From positions 1-53,965 of the forward strand of contig QAKV01000004.1 of the NCBI GenBank assembly GCA_003343625.1: a stretch of DNA of 53,965 nt, read 5' to 3'. The notes beneath the pieces are model-generated. The model was not told the origin of the DNA, searched no databases, and saw only the letters and a program-made list of their open reading frames with translations. Source of the DNA: Clostridiales bacterium (GTDB lineage Bacteria > Bacillota > Clostridia > Lachnospirales > Lachnospiraceae). The position numbers and the translations under genes were made by a program. Below, in pieces: positions 15,671 to 25,078 of the stretch (within the stretch, counting starts at the first letter, position 1; each line of letters starts with the position of its first letter).

Positions 15671-18250
15671 ATGTCCGAAAAGAAGACGACCATCGTCAAC
15701 ATCTACAACTTCATCCGCATGTCCCATCAGGAACCCAGCGAATTCCTGGAGGCAGATTTCGACACTATCGCGCGGCAGATCAGGCTGCTGAAGCAGTACG
15801 GACTGCCTTCCACTTTCGCGCTCAAATATGACGCCCTGACGGAGCCCCGGTATCAGGCTCTCCTGAAGGAGAATACCGATGCGAACGACGAAATCGCCGC
15901 CTGGTGGGAAATCACCGAACCTCTGTGCAGGCGCGCAGGCGTCCCCTTCCCCCAAAAAGATTCCGAAACGTTCGACGAGCGGGTGGACAGCGCCTACAGC
16001 GTGGGCTATGAGCCGGAAGATCGAAAGCGGCTTGTGGACGCCTATATGGAGGATTTTTTTGGCGTTTTCGGCTTCTACCCCAAAACCATCGGCTCCTGGG
16101 TGCTGGATCCGGTCACCCTGGCCCACGCCGAAAGCTGTTACGGCGTCGTCGGGGCGGCCATCTGCCGGGATCAGATGGGCACCGACGGCTTCACCCTCTG
16201 GGGCGGCTATCCCAACGGGATCTATTTCCCCTCCCGTCAAAACGAATACCTGCCCGCCCAGACCTCTTCCGGCCAGCTTCCGATAGCCATGTTCCGGCTT
16301 CTGTCCCCGGATCCCGTCTTCTCTTTCGAACAGGATGTTCGGGAAGGGCTGTCCGGGGTGTACACCCTGGAACCCTGCTGCACAAACGGGCGGGATCCCC
16401 GGCGGATTTCCTGGTATTTCTCCTGCCTGACTCAGGAAGATCGCTGCGGGATCGGGTACGCTCAGGTAGGGCAGGAGAACAACTTTCTCTGGGAAAATAT
16501 CCGTCCCGGCTTCGAACCCCAGCTAAAACTCCTGAAAGAGCTGTCCCGAAAGGGGCTCGTGCGCATCGAAACCATGGCCGAGTCCGCCGAATGGTTTTCC
16601 CGCAAATATGCCATGACTCCGCCCATGTCCTGGTCCGTCTCCATCGATTGGGAAGGAAAGCCCATCCGGCAGGACATTTCGGACGGATCGGAGCGTTTGG
16701 CCGCTCCCGGGACCGGCTCCACCGGTTTTCCGGCCGCCCTGTGGTATGCCTGTAAAAACTACCGGATCGGCTTTCTGGGTGAAAGAGGCCATCTGCGCAT
16801 CCGGGACTGGTTCCTATACGATCAGGACTATCCATCCCGCTACTTAAAAGAGGGGCTTCTGCACCGGCTCCAGGGGGCCGCTTCCCCGGATCTCCCGTCG
16901 GCCCGAAGCGTTTCCGATGCCCTGCCCCTTTTGTTCCCTCAGAAGTGGATGGCAAAGGAGGCGCTCCAGGCATCCGGAGACGAAACCGCTGTGACCTCCC
17001 AAAGCGCACCGGCCGGCCGCCCATTCGTCCGGCTGCTGCAGGACGGGGTCGAACCTTCCGGGGAAATCCGCTTCTTTTCGCCGGACGAATGGACTTCCTG
17101 CGCCCTTTTATCCGCCCGGGACGGCAAATATCGGTTCCTGATGTCCCAGGAGGGGCTCGCCGTCGAACGCCTTTCCCCCGCAGGTACGCCCCTCCAGCGG
17201 GACGGTTTTTCCCTCTCCTTCGATTTCCTTCCGACGCTGGAAAAGGCCGACGGGCGCACCGTGCGGCTGCGGCACGAAGGCTATTCCTATCAATTCTCCG
17301 CAGAAGTCGGACGGATTTCCTGCCCCGCGCCCGGACGTCTGGAAATCTCTTCCGAGGGAGGGCGGATCTTTCTGGGACTGTCCTCCCGTCAGGAAACGGA
17401 TGCGGCGTTGTTCACCGAAGAATACCGGAAGGCTCCGGATAAAATCGACGGCTTTATGCCCCGCTGGATGCGCTTCCCCTCGGATCCGGCCCAGGCTCCC
17501 GTTTTGGAGCCGCTGTTCCATCCGGCGGACAGCGTTTTCGATCTGAACAGGGCGATCGCGTCCCCGCCTTCTGCCCTCACGGCGGCCCGTATCGCCCTGG
17601 CCTGTCCCGACCCGCAGGCCGAAGTGCGCTACACGCTGGACGGCACGGAGCCGGACAGCCGCTCGCCCCTCTGCAGGGCCCCTCTGGAGCTTTCCGAAGA
17701 TGCTTCCATTTGCGCCAGAGCCTTCCTTCCCGACGGCAGAAGCAGCGAAGCGGTTTGCGTCCGCTATCGCTTCAGTTACCAGGATCTTTCTTTAAAGAGC
17801 GATACCGTTTTTGACGGCCGTCCGATCTTCTGTCAGGAAGGCATTCGCGGCCTTCTGCTGCCCCGGAGGGGCAGCCTGGATTATCAGGACGGGCGTTGGC
17901 TTGCCACCCTCCAGGATCTGGACTTCACCTGCACGCTGCCCGAAGAACGGTTTGTGGAGACGGTGGAAGTGGGCTTTTTGAGCCATCACAGAAGCGGCAT
18001 CGTCTTTCCCGATTATCTGGAGCTGTATCTGGGAGACGACGAAAATTCCCTCGCGCTGTCGGATGTCCTGCGTCTCCCCTGTCGGCCCGCCGCACGGGAG
18101 ATCTGGAGGCAGGACTTCGGTTTCCATCCCCGCAAAAAGGCGCGCTGCCTGCGTTTCGTGGCCCACCGTTACCCCCTCATGCCCCAGTGGTGCTGCTATA
18201 AAGGCGTTCCCGGAGTTTTCATGCTGGCGGATCGCCTGATCGTACAGTAA
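15671..18250 (+). CDS. Deacetylase-like barrel protein with CHB_HEX_C-like and discoidin-like C-terminal parts
   Basis: 859 residues, AGGAGA ahead of the ATG, no signal peptide. The first 330 residues (NIYNFIRMSHQEP..., IARQIRLLKQYGLPSTFALKYDALTE, FFGVFGFYPKTIGSWVLDPVTLAHAESCYGVVGAAICRDQMGTDGFTLWGGYPNGIYFPS) resemble a polysaccharide-deacetylase/GH-type (beta/alpha) barrel. The usual metal-binding D-H-H set is not obvious. The middle is a beta-rich region. Residues near 640-700 (CPDPQAEVRYTLDGTEPDSRSPLCRAPLEL) match the chitobiase/hexosaminidase C-terminal fold. The last 130 residues look like a discoidin-type carbohydrate-binding domain. It is probably a carbohydrate-active protein of unknown reaction. 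It stands alone and converges on the GH2 gene. Confidence 0.65.
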   Translation: MSEKKTTIVNIYNFIRMSHQEPSEFLEADFDTIARQIRLLKQYGLPSTFALKYDALTEPRYQALLKENTDANDEIAAWWEITEPLCRRAGVPFPQKDSETFDERVDSAYSVGYEPEDRKRLVDAYMEDFFGVFGFYPKTIGSWVLDPVTLAHAESCYGVVGAAICRDQMGTDGFTLWGGYPNGIYFPSRQNEYLPAQTSSGQLPIAMFRLLSPDPVFSFEQDVREGLSGVYTLEPCCTNGRDPRRISWYFSCLTQEDRCGIGYAQVGQENNFLWENIRPGFEPQLKLLKELSRKGLVRIETMAESAEWFSRKYAMTPPMSWSVSIDWEGKPIRQDISDGSERLAAPGTGSTGFPAALWYACKNYRIGFLGERGHLRIRDWFLYDQDYPSRYLKEGLLHRLQGAASPDLPSARSVSDALPLLFPQKWMAKEALQASGDETAVTSQSAPAGRPFVRLLQDGVEPSGEIRFFSPDEWTSCALLSARDGKYRFLMSQEGLAVERLSPAGTPLQRDGFSLSFDFLPTLEKADGRTVRLRHEGYSYQFSAEVGRISCPAPGRLEISSEGGRIFLGLSSRQETDAALFTEEYRKAPDKIDGFMPRWMRFPSDPAQAPVLEPLFHPADSVFDLNRAIASPPSALTAARIALACPDPQAEVRYTLDGTEPDSRSPLCRAPLELSEDASICARAFLPDGRSSEAVCVRYRFSYQDLSLKSDTVFDGRPIFCQEGIRGLLLPRRGSLDYQDGRWLATLQDLDFTCTLPEERFVETVEVGFLSHHRSGIVFPDYLELYLGDDENSLALSDVLRLPCRPAAREIWRQDFGFHPRKKARCLRFVAHRYPLMPQWCCYKGVPGVFMLADRLIVQ

Positions 18251-18259
18251 ATCATAAAA

Positions 18260-18327
18260 GGCCCATGGCGCCGTTTCGCGCTCCAGCCAGCACAGCTGGG
18301 AAATCGCTTGAAACGGCGCCATGGGCC
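18260..18327. repeat. Long hairpin element, copy 1 (convergent intergenic)
   Basis: A perfect 18-bp stem (18260-18277 with 18310-18327) holds a 32-nt loop with an inner CCAGC/GCTGG stem. It contains CGTTTCGCGCTCCAGCCAG, identical to copy 2 at 34590-34667. Relative to copy 2 it has an extra GCGC in the left arm, matched by GCGC in the right arm, so pairing is kept. It lies between the converging 859-residue protein gene and the GH2 gene; the minus side continues into CCTTTTATGATTT. It may act as a bidirectional terminator. Confidence 0.75.
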
Positions 18328-18335
18328 CTTTCACT

Positions 18336-20870
18336 TTATTTGATATTGTATACGCTTCTCAATCTCAGGTTCTCCGTGCTTCCGGAAATCACCTTCACGC
18401 GCTTCTCATCCGCGTTGAGGTCGAAATAGTTGTCGGACAGCACCAGATCCTCGTTCTCGTTCTGCACTTCCACGCTCTTGGCGTAAGCCTTCGCAGAAAC
18501 CACGATCTCGTCCCCTTCCACCCTGTATGTAAGGCAGGGATCCTCGTACCTGAAGTACTTCGGATAGGAGAAGTTCACCGTGCCGTCGGAAATCACTTCA
18601 CCGTCTTCGATCAGCTCGTAGCTCGCATAATGGGAGAAGATATCCGCATCCGGGAACTCCTTCTTCTCCAGCCATACGCTGGTCAGAGCGGGAACGGTCA
18701 GCGTTTCCTCTCCGGAGGTCAGAATTTCCGCCTGCGGATTGCGGATCGCCCAGCGAACCGTCACCTGCGCGTCCTTCATGGTCTCGTTGGCCACGTTCAG
18801 GCGGATGGACTTTTCGAAGACGAAGTGCTCGCGGTTCATGTTCGCCTCCACATTCATCATGCCCTGTTCCTCACAGGAAATCATCAGCGGCGCGAAAAAC
18901 CGCTTCGCATAATAATGCAGCGCTTTCAACCTGCCGCAATAGTCCACGGAAGACCAGGAAACCACCGGCCAGCAGTCGTTGAGCTGCCAGTAGATGGCGC
19001 CCATGCAGCGGGGTCTATTCCGGCGGAAATGCTCCACGCCGTAACGGATAGCGTCCGCCTGCAGCAGCTGGGACGCATAGACGAACAGCGGGAAGCTGTT
19101 GGGGTATTTATACGTCTGCTGCATATATCCCATGATCTTTCCGTTGGCGCCATACTGCCTCTGGTGTTTCTCCATGATATAGGAGAACGGGTTCATATCG
19201 TTTTCGTCGTCCGTAAAGGTCTCGATGGTCTTGATGGCAGGGAACGCCTGGAAACCGAATTCCGACGCATAGCGGAAGAAGAACTTCCGGTACTCGGAGA
19301 AAGGCTTGTTGCCGTGCCAAACTGCCCAGTAGTGCACATCGCCCCGGTTGGGGTCGTTAGGCTCATCCAGACAGCCGCCCGAAGAAGGGCTGGCGGGCCA
19401 GTAGAAGGTTTGAGGATCATATTTGTGTACGATTTCCGGGATGATCCGTTCGAACATCAGGAAATAGTCGCGGACTTCGCTGGCCTTGGTCAGCCAGGAA
19501 TTGCGTTCGAACACGAACTGCTCCATCTCGTTGTTGCCGCACCACAACCCCAGAGAGGCGTGATGGCGGATCCTCTTCACGTTCTCGATGAATTCCTGGC
19601 GGATATTCGCCTCGAACTCCGGCGTCAGCTCGTACACCGCGCAGGCGAACATGAAGTCCTGCCAGACCATCAGGCCCAGCTCGTCGCAGATATCATAGAA
19701 CCAGTCGGAAGGATAGTAGCCGCCGCCCCAGACGCGGATCGCGTTGAAATTGGCGAACTTCGCTTTCTCCAGGAGCTTTCTGGTGGTTTCCGGCGTCACC
19801 CTGCCCAGCAGATTGTCCTCCGGAATGTAGTCCGCGCCCATAGCGAACACGGTCACTCCGTTCACCTCATGGGCGAAGCTCTCGCCCCATTCGTCTTTTT
19901 CCCTGTGCATGGTCATGGTGCGCAGGCCGATCCTTCTCTCCCAACTGTCGATTTCACGCCCGTCGGAATACAGAGTTACCTTCACGCCGTATAAGTTCTG
20001 GTCGCCATAGCCATTGGGCCACCACAGCTTCGGATTTTCGATGCGGATGGATACCGGGGAGTCCTCCCAGGTCTGTTTGCTGCCGTCGGGCGCAGTGATC
20101 TCCACCGTATAGCTCATATGCTGGCCGCAGCCGCCGAATACCCGTCCTCCGGTGACATCCATCATCTTGGGCACGCCGTCAGTAATTCCTGCAGTCTCTT
20201 CCATCACTTCGAAGGTCAGGGTAACCGCTTTCACAACCGGTCTCTTCGTGCCGGGCTCGGTCTCCCCTGTGCGCTCATGCTCCTGCAAAATGTGTACGGA
20301 ATCGATCCGCCCGCGATCGATGCCCAGCAGGGATACCGGACGGAAAATTCCCGCATCGGGCAGATGTGCGCCCCAGTCCCAGCCGAACATGTAATGGGCC
20401 TTCCGAAGATGCACGAATCCCTCGAACGTATCGTCGTTTCCCAGGGTCCTGCACTTTTTAAACGCCTCACGGATCCACTTGTTAGGAGAATGCAGGAGAA
20501 CTTTCAGTTCATTACCCTTTTCCTGCAAAACGTCCTTTACGTCATATTCCCAGACCCGGTGCATGCTGATGGGGCTTCCCAGCCGGGTTCCATTGAGCCA
20601 CACATCCGCCACAGTATCGATACCGTCAAAATGCAGAACCACCCGGTCGCTGTCCAGCAGGCCTTCCTGACAGTCGAAGCGGCCGACGTACTCGTAGTCC
20701 TCTTCCATCAGAGCGCAGGCTTCGTTCTCATTGTCCTTCCAGAACGGATCCTCCATCTTCCCGTTGGCGAGCAGATCCCCATACACGCTGCCCGGCACCG
20801 TTGCCGCGAGGAACGCGTCCTTGCCCACCTGGCGCATTTCCCAGTTCTCATGCAGAAACTGTTGTTTCAT
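18336..20870 (-). CDS. Beta-mannosidase, GH2
   Basis: 844 residues, typical of GH2 beta-mannosidases. The N-terminal sugar-binding domain has VPGSVYGDLLANGKMEDPFWKDNE and HFDGIDTVADVWLNG. The barrel carries the acid/base Glu in LWCGNNEMEQF near residue 445 and the nucleophile Glu in YASEFGFQAFP near residue 537. YMFGWDWGAHLPDAGIFRPV is a further family mark. It removes terminal beta-linked mannose, the residue attached to chitobiose in N-glycans. There is no signal peptide, so it should be cytoplasmic. It is the last gene of the glycosidase operon, 57 nt after GH20, and ends next to the hairpin element at 18260-18327. Confidence 0.93.
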   Translation of the reverse strand: MKQQFLHENWEMRQVGKDAFLAATVPGSVYGDLLANGKMEDPFWKDNENEACALMEEDYEYVGRFDCQEGLLDSDRVVLHFDGIDTVADVWLNGTRLGSPISMHRVWEYDVKDVLQEKGNELKVLLHSPNKWIREAFKKCRTLGNDDTFEGFVHLRKAHYMFGWDWGAHLPDAGIFRPVSLLGIDRGRIDSVHILQEHERTGETEPGTKRPVVKAVTLTFEVMEETAGITDGVPKMMDVTGGRVFGGCGQHMSYTVEITAPDGSKQTWEDSPVSIRIENPKLWWPNGYGDQNLYGVKVTLYSDGREIDSWERRIGLRTMTMHREKDEWGESFAHEVNGVTVFAMGADYIPEDNLLGRVTPETTRKLLEKAKFANFNAIRVWGGGYYPSDWFYDICDELGLMVWQDFMFACAVYELTPEFEANIRQEFIENVKRIRHHASLGLWCGNNEMEQFVFERNSWLTKASEVRDYFLMFERIIPEIVHKYDPQTFYWPASPSSGGCLDEPNDPNRGDVHYWAVWHGNKPFSEYRKFFFRYASEFGFQAFPAIKTIETFTDDENDMNPFSYIMEKHQRQYGANGKIMGYMQQTYKYPNSFPLFVYASQLLQADAIRYGVEHFRRNRPRCMGAIYWQLNDCWPVVSWSSVDYCGRLKALHYYAKRFFAPLMISCEEQGMMNVEANMNREHFVFEKSIRLNVANETMKDAQVTVRWAIRNPQAEILTSGEETLTVPALTSVWLEKKEFPDADIFSHYASYELIEDGEVISDGTVNFSYPKYFRYEDPCLTYRVEGDEIVVSAKAYAKSVEVQNENEDLVLSDNYFDLNADEKRVKVISGSTENLRLRSVYNIK

Positions 20871-20927
20871 CTTTTTCTTTTCTCCTCTCTGCCGCCGGGC
20901 CCCACGGCCCGGCGGACTTCCTCCCCT

Positions 20928-22790
20928 TTACTGTTTTGCTTTCCCTCTCAGGAAATCCCCGTACCAGCAGACCAGATCTTCGATCCGGCGCAACTCGGAC
21001 TCCCGGCTGACGCTGCGGTAAATTTCCTTATAGTAATACAGCCAGGTCTCCAGCTCCTTGGCCAGGGCCCAGCGATCGGGCATGGTAGTGAAGGTACAGC
21101 CGAAGTCCTCTGCCACAGCCACTTTTCCCGCCTCGTTGAGCAGGCGGATTCCCTTCACCGCAACGGCATAAGGCAGTACCCTGCCCTTCCTGTCGCTTTC
21201 CAGGCGAACGATCTGTCCGTAAAGCTCCTTTTCGATGTTTTGCAGGCGGGCATTTTTTTCGTCCACATCGTCGAACAGGTTGAGTTCTTCCCGGATCATC
21301 TTGGTGTAGTCCTCTTTAAACTCCTCAAGGCCGCGCTTCATTTCCCAGTAACCGCAGACGGAATGCCATTCAAAGGCGGTATTCTCCGGAATCTTCGCCA
21401 CGATTTCCAGAAGGCGCTCCGTAGGATCGTGGTATTCCAGCCGGGAAATCTGTCGATTGATCTCCTCATATTCCGGGATGTTTCCGTTCCAGGAGAAGGC
21501 AGCTCCATAAATCATGCCCACTGCCGTGAAGTCCGGATGGCATACATGCAGATAGTCGCCCCAGTCCGTATTGAGCACGCCGATAGCATTGTATTTGCGG
21601 GCATAATTGCACATCCGCATGATATTGTTGTAGGCGTTCCAGTTTAAGGGAACCAGTTCATTCCAGCTGCAACAGCCCGGGCAGCAATACTGTACGGCAC
21701 CCGCCTCGTACATCCATCTGGTTTCATCTTCCCGCTGATTCCACAGATAACCCCAGTTTAAACATATCGTTTCCTCGGGCATCTCTTTGATCATCTCCGG
21801 GAAGCCCCAGATAATATCGCCCCAGAACATGGGCCTTCTGCCGTTCTCGATCAGGAATCTGGCCAGCTCACGGATATAGCCGATATAGACGTGATCCTTG
21901 CCTTTCTCTTCCACCAGCGCCCTGCTTTTGCCCCTTCCCAGATCGAAGGTCTCATCCGCGCAGAAATTGAACTGACGGGAGGAGAACAGCTCCATGAATT
22001 CCCCGATCATCTTCTTGATCAGCACAAGGCTCTCCGGATCCGCCGGATTGATGGTATGATGCGCCATCCTGCCCCGCACGGAAAAAGGCTGCTTTTCCGA
22101 ATCCTCCAGCTCGCACAGATGCGCGTATTCCCTGGTGGACAGAAGTTTGTACAGATGCCCGAAGCTGGAGAGGGAAGGAACCAGTTCCACGCCTCTCTCC
22201 AGGCAGTATCGATCCAGCTCCATGATCTCCGCCGCAGTCAGCGGGGTGTCGTCCCTCCATAATTCCGTCATGCCGCGGAACAGATAGGTATGTTCGATGT
22301 AAAGCTGCAGCTGGTTGAGCTTATAATACGCCATCCTGTCCACCAGCTTTTTGAGCCAGTCCATGGTGGGAATCCGGCCTCTGGTACAGTCGAAATAGTA
22401 CCCTCTGTTGGGCAGGTCCGGCGCGTCCTCGATGTGCAGGCAGGGCAGAATCGCGCCGTTTTGCTCCAGAATCTGGCGCAGCGTCTGCATACCGTACCAC
22501 AATCCGGCTTCTTCCCCGGTAAGTGTGATGCTGTCCTCCGCAATATCCAACACGTAACTCTGGGGAGCGGCGGAATCGTCCTGACGGATTACGATGTCTC
22601 CCGCCTGGGCGCACCCTCTGGTGAGCATGGCGCCATAGCCCAGAATTTTTTTCACCTCTTCATTGAACAGATCCGCCTGCCTGTTCACCTTCCAGGAACA
22701 CGCAGGATCCACTGTCAGATAGGTTTCGCACGACAGCAGGAAGCTTCCTTCTCTTTCCTCCAGCTTCGCCGGAGCGGGTATCAGATACAT
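20928..22790 (-). CDS. Beta-N-acetylhexosaminidase-type enzyme, GH20
   Basis: 620 residues. An N-terminal GH20b-like domain (LIPAPAKLEEREGSFLLS, IVIRQDDSAAPQSYVLDI, GLWYGMQTLRQIL) precedes the catalytic barrel (DLPNRGYYFDCTRGRIPTMDWLKKLVDRMAYYKLNQLQLYIEH). The Asp-Glu pair in NFCADETFDLG near residue 278 is the expected catalytic site of substrate-assisted hydrolysis. GH20 enzymes release terminal beta-GlcNAc or GalNAc. The divergence from classical HxGGDE versions is notable, so specificity is uncertain. There is no signal peptide. Its ATG lies inside the last codons of the GH3 gene (10-nt overlap), so translation is coupled. Confidence 0.88.
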   Translation of the reverse strand: MYLIPAPAKLEEREGSFLLSCETYLTVDPACSWKVNRQADLFNEEVKKILGYGAMLTRGCAQAGDIVIRQDDSAAPQSYVLDIAEDSITLTGEEAGLWYGMQTLRQILEQNGAILPCLHIEDAPDLPNRGYYFDCTRGRIPTMDWLKKLVDRMAYYKLNQLQLYIEHTYLFRGMTELWRDDTPLTAAEIMELDRYCLERGVELVPSLSSFGHLYKLLSTREYAHLCELEDSEKQPFSVRGRMAHHTINPADPESLVLIKKMIGEFMELFSSRQFNFCADETFDLGRGKSRALVEEKGKDHVYIGYIRELARFLIENGRRPMFWGDIIWGFPEMIKEMPEETICLNWGYLWNQREDETRWMYEAGAVQYCCPGCCSWNELVPLNWNAYNNIMRMCNYARKYNAIGVLNTDWGDYLHVCHPDFTAVGMIYGAAFSWNGNIPEYEEINRQISRLEYHDPTERLLEIVAKIPENTAFEWHSVCGYWEMKRGLEEFKEDYTKMIREELNLFDDVDEKNARLQNIEKELYGQIVRLESDRKGRVLPYAVAVKGIRLLNEAGKVAVAEDFGCTFTTMPDRWALAKELETWLYYYKEIYRSVSRESELRRIEDLVCWYGDFLRGKAKQ

Positions 22791-25078
22791 AATTCAAATT
22801 CTCCTTTCCAGATGGTTTTTCCCTGATCGGCCAGTTCCAGGACGAAGGTTCCCGGCTCCGGCACGAATTCCATTTTGTTGTTCCAGATGCAGAACGCATC
22901 CCTGTTTAAAGAAAGCAAAACCTCTTTCTCTTCTCCTGCTTCCAGCCATACCTTTTCAAAAGCTTTCAGCTCTTTGACCCGGCGCGCGACGCTGGCGGCC
23001 ACGTCCGTCACATATACCTGCGGAACCGCAAATCCCCCCCGATTCCCCGCGTTTTTCACCCGGATGCGCAGGGCCACGCCGTCCCTTTCGAGCTCTGCCG
23101 GAGAAGTCTTCTCAGTGCAGCTTTCCACCGCCCATTCATATCGGCTGTAGTCCAGGCCATAGCCGAAGGGATAAAGAGGTCCTTCTTTCTCGTCCATGTA
23201 ATGCATACCGCGGTAGGAATTTTTATAGTTGTAATAAACCGGAACCTGTCCTGTGGATCGGGGCAGGGAAACCGGCAATCTGCCCGAGGGATTGACCTGT
23301 CCCGCGAGAATGCCGGCGGCCGCCTTTCCTCCCGCCGGGCCTGGATAAAAAGCCAGGATGACCGCATCGGCCAGACGGCACACGTCGGCGAGCGCCAGCG
23401 GTCTGCCGCTGATCACCAACGCGATGAGCGGGCGTCCGGATTCCGCCATAGCCTGCAGCAGTTCCAGCTGGGCCGAAGGCAGCTGCAAATCCGCGCAATC
23501 CATCCCCTCTCCGCAGTCCATCGTGATCCGGGCAATGGATCCATCGGAATCATCCCCGGTCAGGGCGGCTCCATTGGCATCGAAAGTAGCCCCTGAAAAC
23601 CGGCTGGAAGAACCGCCCAGCACGCAAACTATCGCATCGCAGTTTTTCGCTTTGTCCCGCGCCTCCTGCAGCAGCTCCTTTTCTCCCTCCCGCAGATGGC
23701 ATCCCCGGGCAAAGGTTATTCGTTCCTCCCCGAAGGCCTCCCGCAGCCCCTGCAATACGGTTGTTCCTTCCGACTCCCTCAGCGGCGGCGTATAATCCCC
23801 GAGTTGGTTGTAAAGAGCGTCCGCATTCGGCCCCGTCACCAGGATTCCGGAAAGTCTCTCCTCCGACAGCGGCAGAATGCTCCCTTCGTTTTTGAGCAGA
23901 ACCATGCTCTCCTGCGCCATCCGAAGCGATTCCGGCTGCCTGTGTACAGAGAAAACCTCACCTTTCGTCTCCTCCAGAAACGGATGCTCGAACAGTCCCC
24001 GCTGGAACTTCAGCGTCAGAACCCGCAGGGCCGCCCGATCGATCTCCCCGTCCGTCACCAGGCCCCTCTCCACCGCTTCTTCCAGACGGCCGAAAGCGTT
24101 GTCCCACAGCCCCATGTCAACTCCGGCCGAGAGGGCCATGGCGCCCGACACCACATTGTCCCCTGTCATCACATCCAGCTGGTCGATGGCCACTCCGTCG
24201 GACATCACGATTCCGTCAAAACCCATCTCGCGGCGCAACACGTCGGTGAGCAGCCACCGGTTGACGTGACAGTAAATGCCGTCGATTTCGTTGTAAGCCG
24301 CCATGACGCCTTCCACGCCCGCTTTGGCGCAGGCCGCCATGGGAGGCAGGTGGATCTCCCGAAGCTCCCTCTCTCCGATGCGCGCTGCGCTGGCGTTTAC
24401 GCCTCCTGTTCCTTCACCCTGAGCCGCGAAGTGCTTTGCCACCACGGCCGGCCCGCCTTCCCGCATTCCCTTCACGGCAGCTTCCGCCATCCGGGCGCAG
24501 AGGAAAGGGTCTTCTCCATAACACTCTTCACTCCTTCCCCAACGGGGATCCCTGAGGACATCCAGCATGGAAACCAAGGCCAGATCCACCCCATCCTCAG
24601 CGAGCTGCCTGCCGCAGACCCGATAAGCTTCCCGGATCAGCCCGGGATGAAAGGTTGCCCCGGCCGCCAGATTCACCGGAAGAAGATATCCATCCAGCGC
24701 CTGATGGCCGTGAGGGCATTCTGAACTCATCAGCGCCGGAATCCCGAACCGGGAATGTTCCGTCACAAAACGCTGCACCTCGTTGTAAGCTTTCCTGGCC
24801 AGAACGCCTGTCAGACCGGTGGAATAGTCCTTATCCGCCCATGGATCCGCCCGGTAAAGGCCATACAATGCGCCCATTCCGCCGTACTTTAAAACCTCTT
24901 CCCGAAATTCGTCCGAGAGCACCACTTCTTCACCTTCGGAAGTCCGGCGTCTTTCATAAATCCGAAAGCCATACAACCTCTGGTTGAGCTGCCCTATCTT
25001 CTCTTTCCTCGTCATCCGGGAAAGCAGATCACGGGCCCTTTCCCCGGCGGGCAGATTTCGATCCCGATATTTCTCCAT
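22781..25078 (-). CDS. GH3 beta-glycosidase
   Basis: 765 residues with the full GH3 architecture. The N-terminal barrel (LVSMLDVLRDPRWGRSEECYGEDPFLCARM, VVAKHFAAQGEGTGGVN) carries the nucleophile Asp in FDGIVMSDGVAID near residue 293. It is followed by the alpha/beta sandwich (GILVTGPNADALYNQLGDYTPP...) and a fibronectin III-like C-terminal domain (VKNAGNRGGFAVPQVYVTD). Family members hydrolyse beta-glucosides, beta-xylosides or beta-GlcNAc; which one applies here is not clear. There is no signal peptide. It is coupled to the sulfatase before it (TGATG, 1-nt overlap) and to GH20 after it. Confidence 0.92.
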   Translation of the reverse strand: MEKYRDRNLPAGERARDLLSRMTRKEKIGQLNQRLYGFRIYERRRTSEGEEVVLSDEFREEVLKYGGMGALYGLYRADPWADKDYSTGLTGVLARKAYNEVQRFVTEHSRFGIPALMSSECPHGHQALDGYLLPVNLAAGATFHPGLIREAYRVCGRQLAEDGVDLALVSMLDVLRDPRWGRSEECYGEDPFLCARMAEAAVKGMREGGPAVVAKHFAAQGEGTGGVNASAARIGERELREIHLPPMAACAKAGVEGVMAAYNEIDGIYCHVNRWLLTDVLRREMGFDGIVMSDGVAIDQLDVMTGDNVVSGAMALSAGVDMGLWDNAFGRLEEAVERGLVTDGEIDRAALRVLTLKFQRGLFEHPFLEETKGEVFSVHRQPESLRMAQESMVLLKNEGSILPLSEERLSGILVTGPNADALYNQLGDYTPPLRESEGTTVLQGLREAFGEERITFARGCHLREGEKELLQEARDKAKNCDAIVCVLGGSSSRFSGATFDANGAALTGDDSDGSIARITMDCGEGMDCADLQLPSAQLELLQAMAESGRPLIALVISGRPLALADVCRLADAVILAFYPGPAGGKAAAGILAGQVNPSGRLPVSLPRSTGQVPVYYNYKNSYRGMHYMDEKEGPLYPFGYGLDYSRYEWAVESCTEKTSPAELERDGVALRIRVKNAGNRGGFAVPQVYVTDVAASVARRVKELKAFEKVWLEAGEEKEVLLSLNRDAFCIWNNKMEFVPEPGTFVLELADQGKTIWKGEFELCI

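Noticed and set aside
18321..19994. 557-codon plus-strand open frame opposite GH2
   Set aside because: Antisense shadow of the beta-mannosidase coding sequence.
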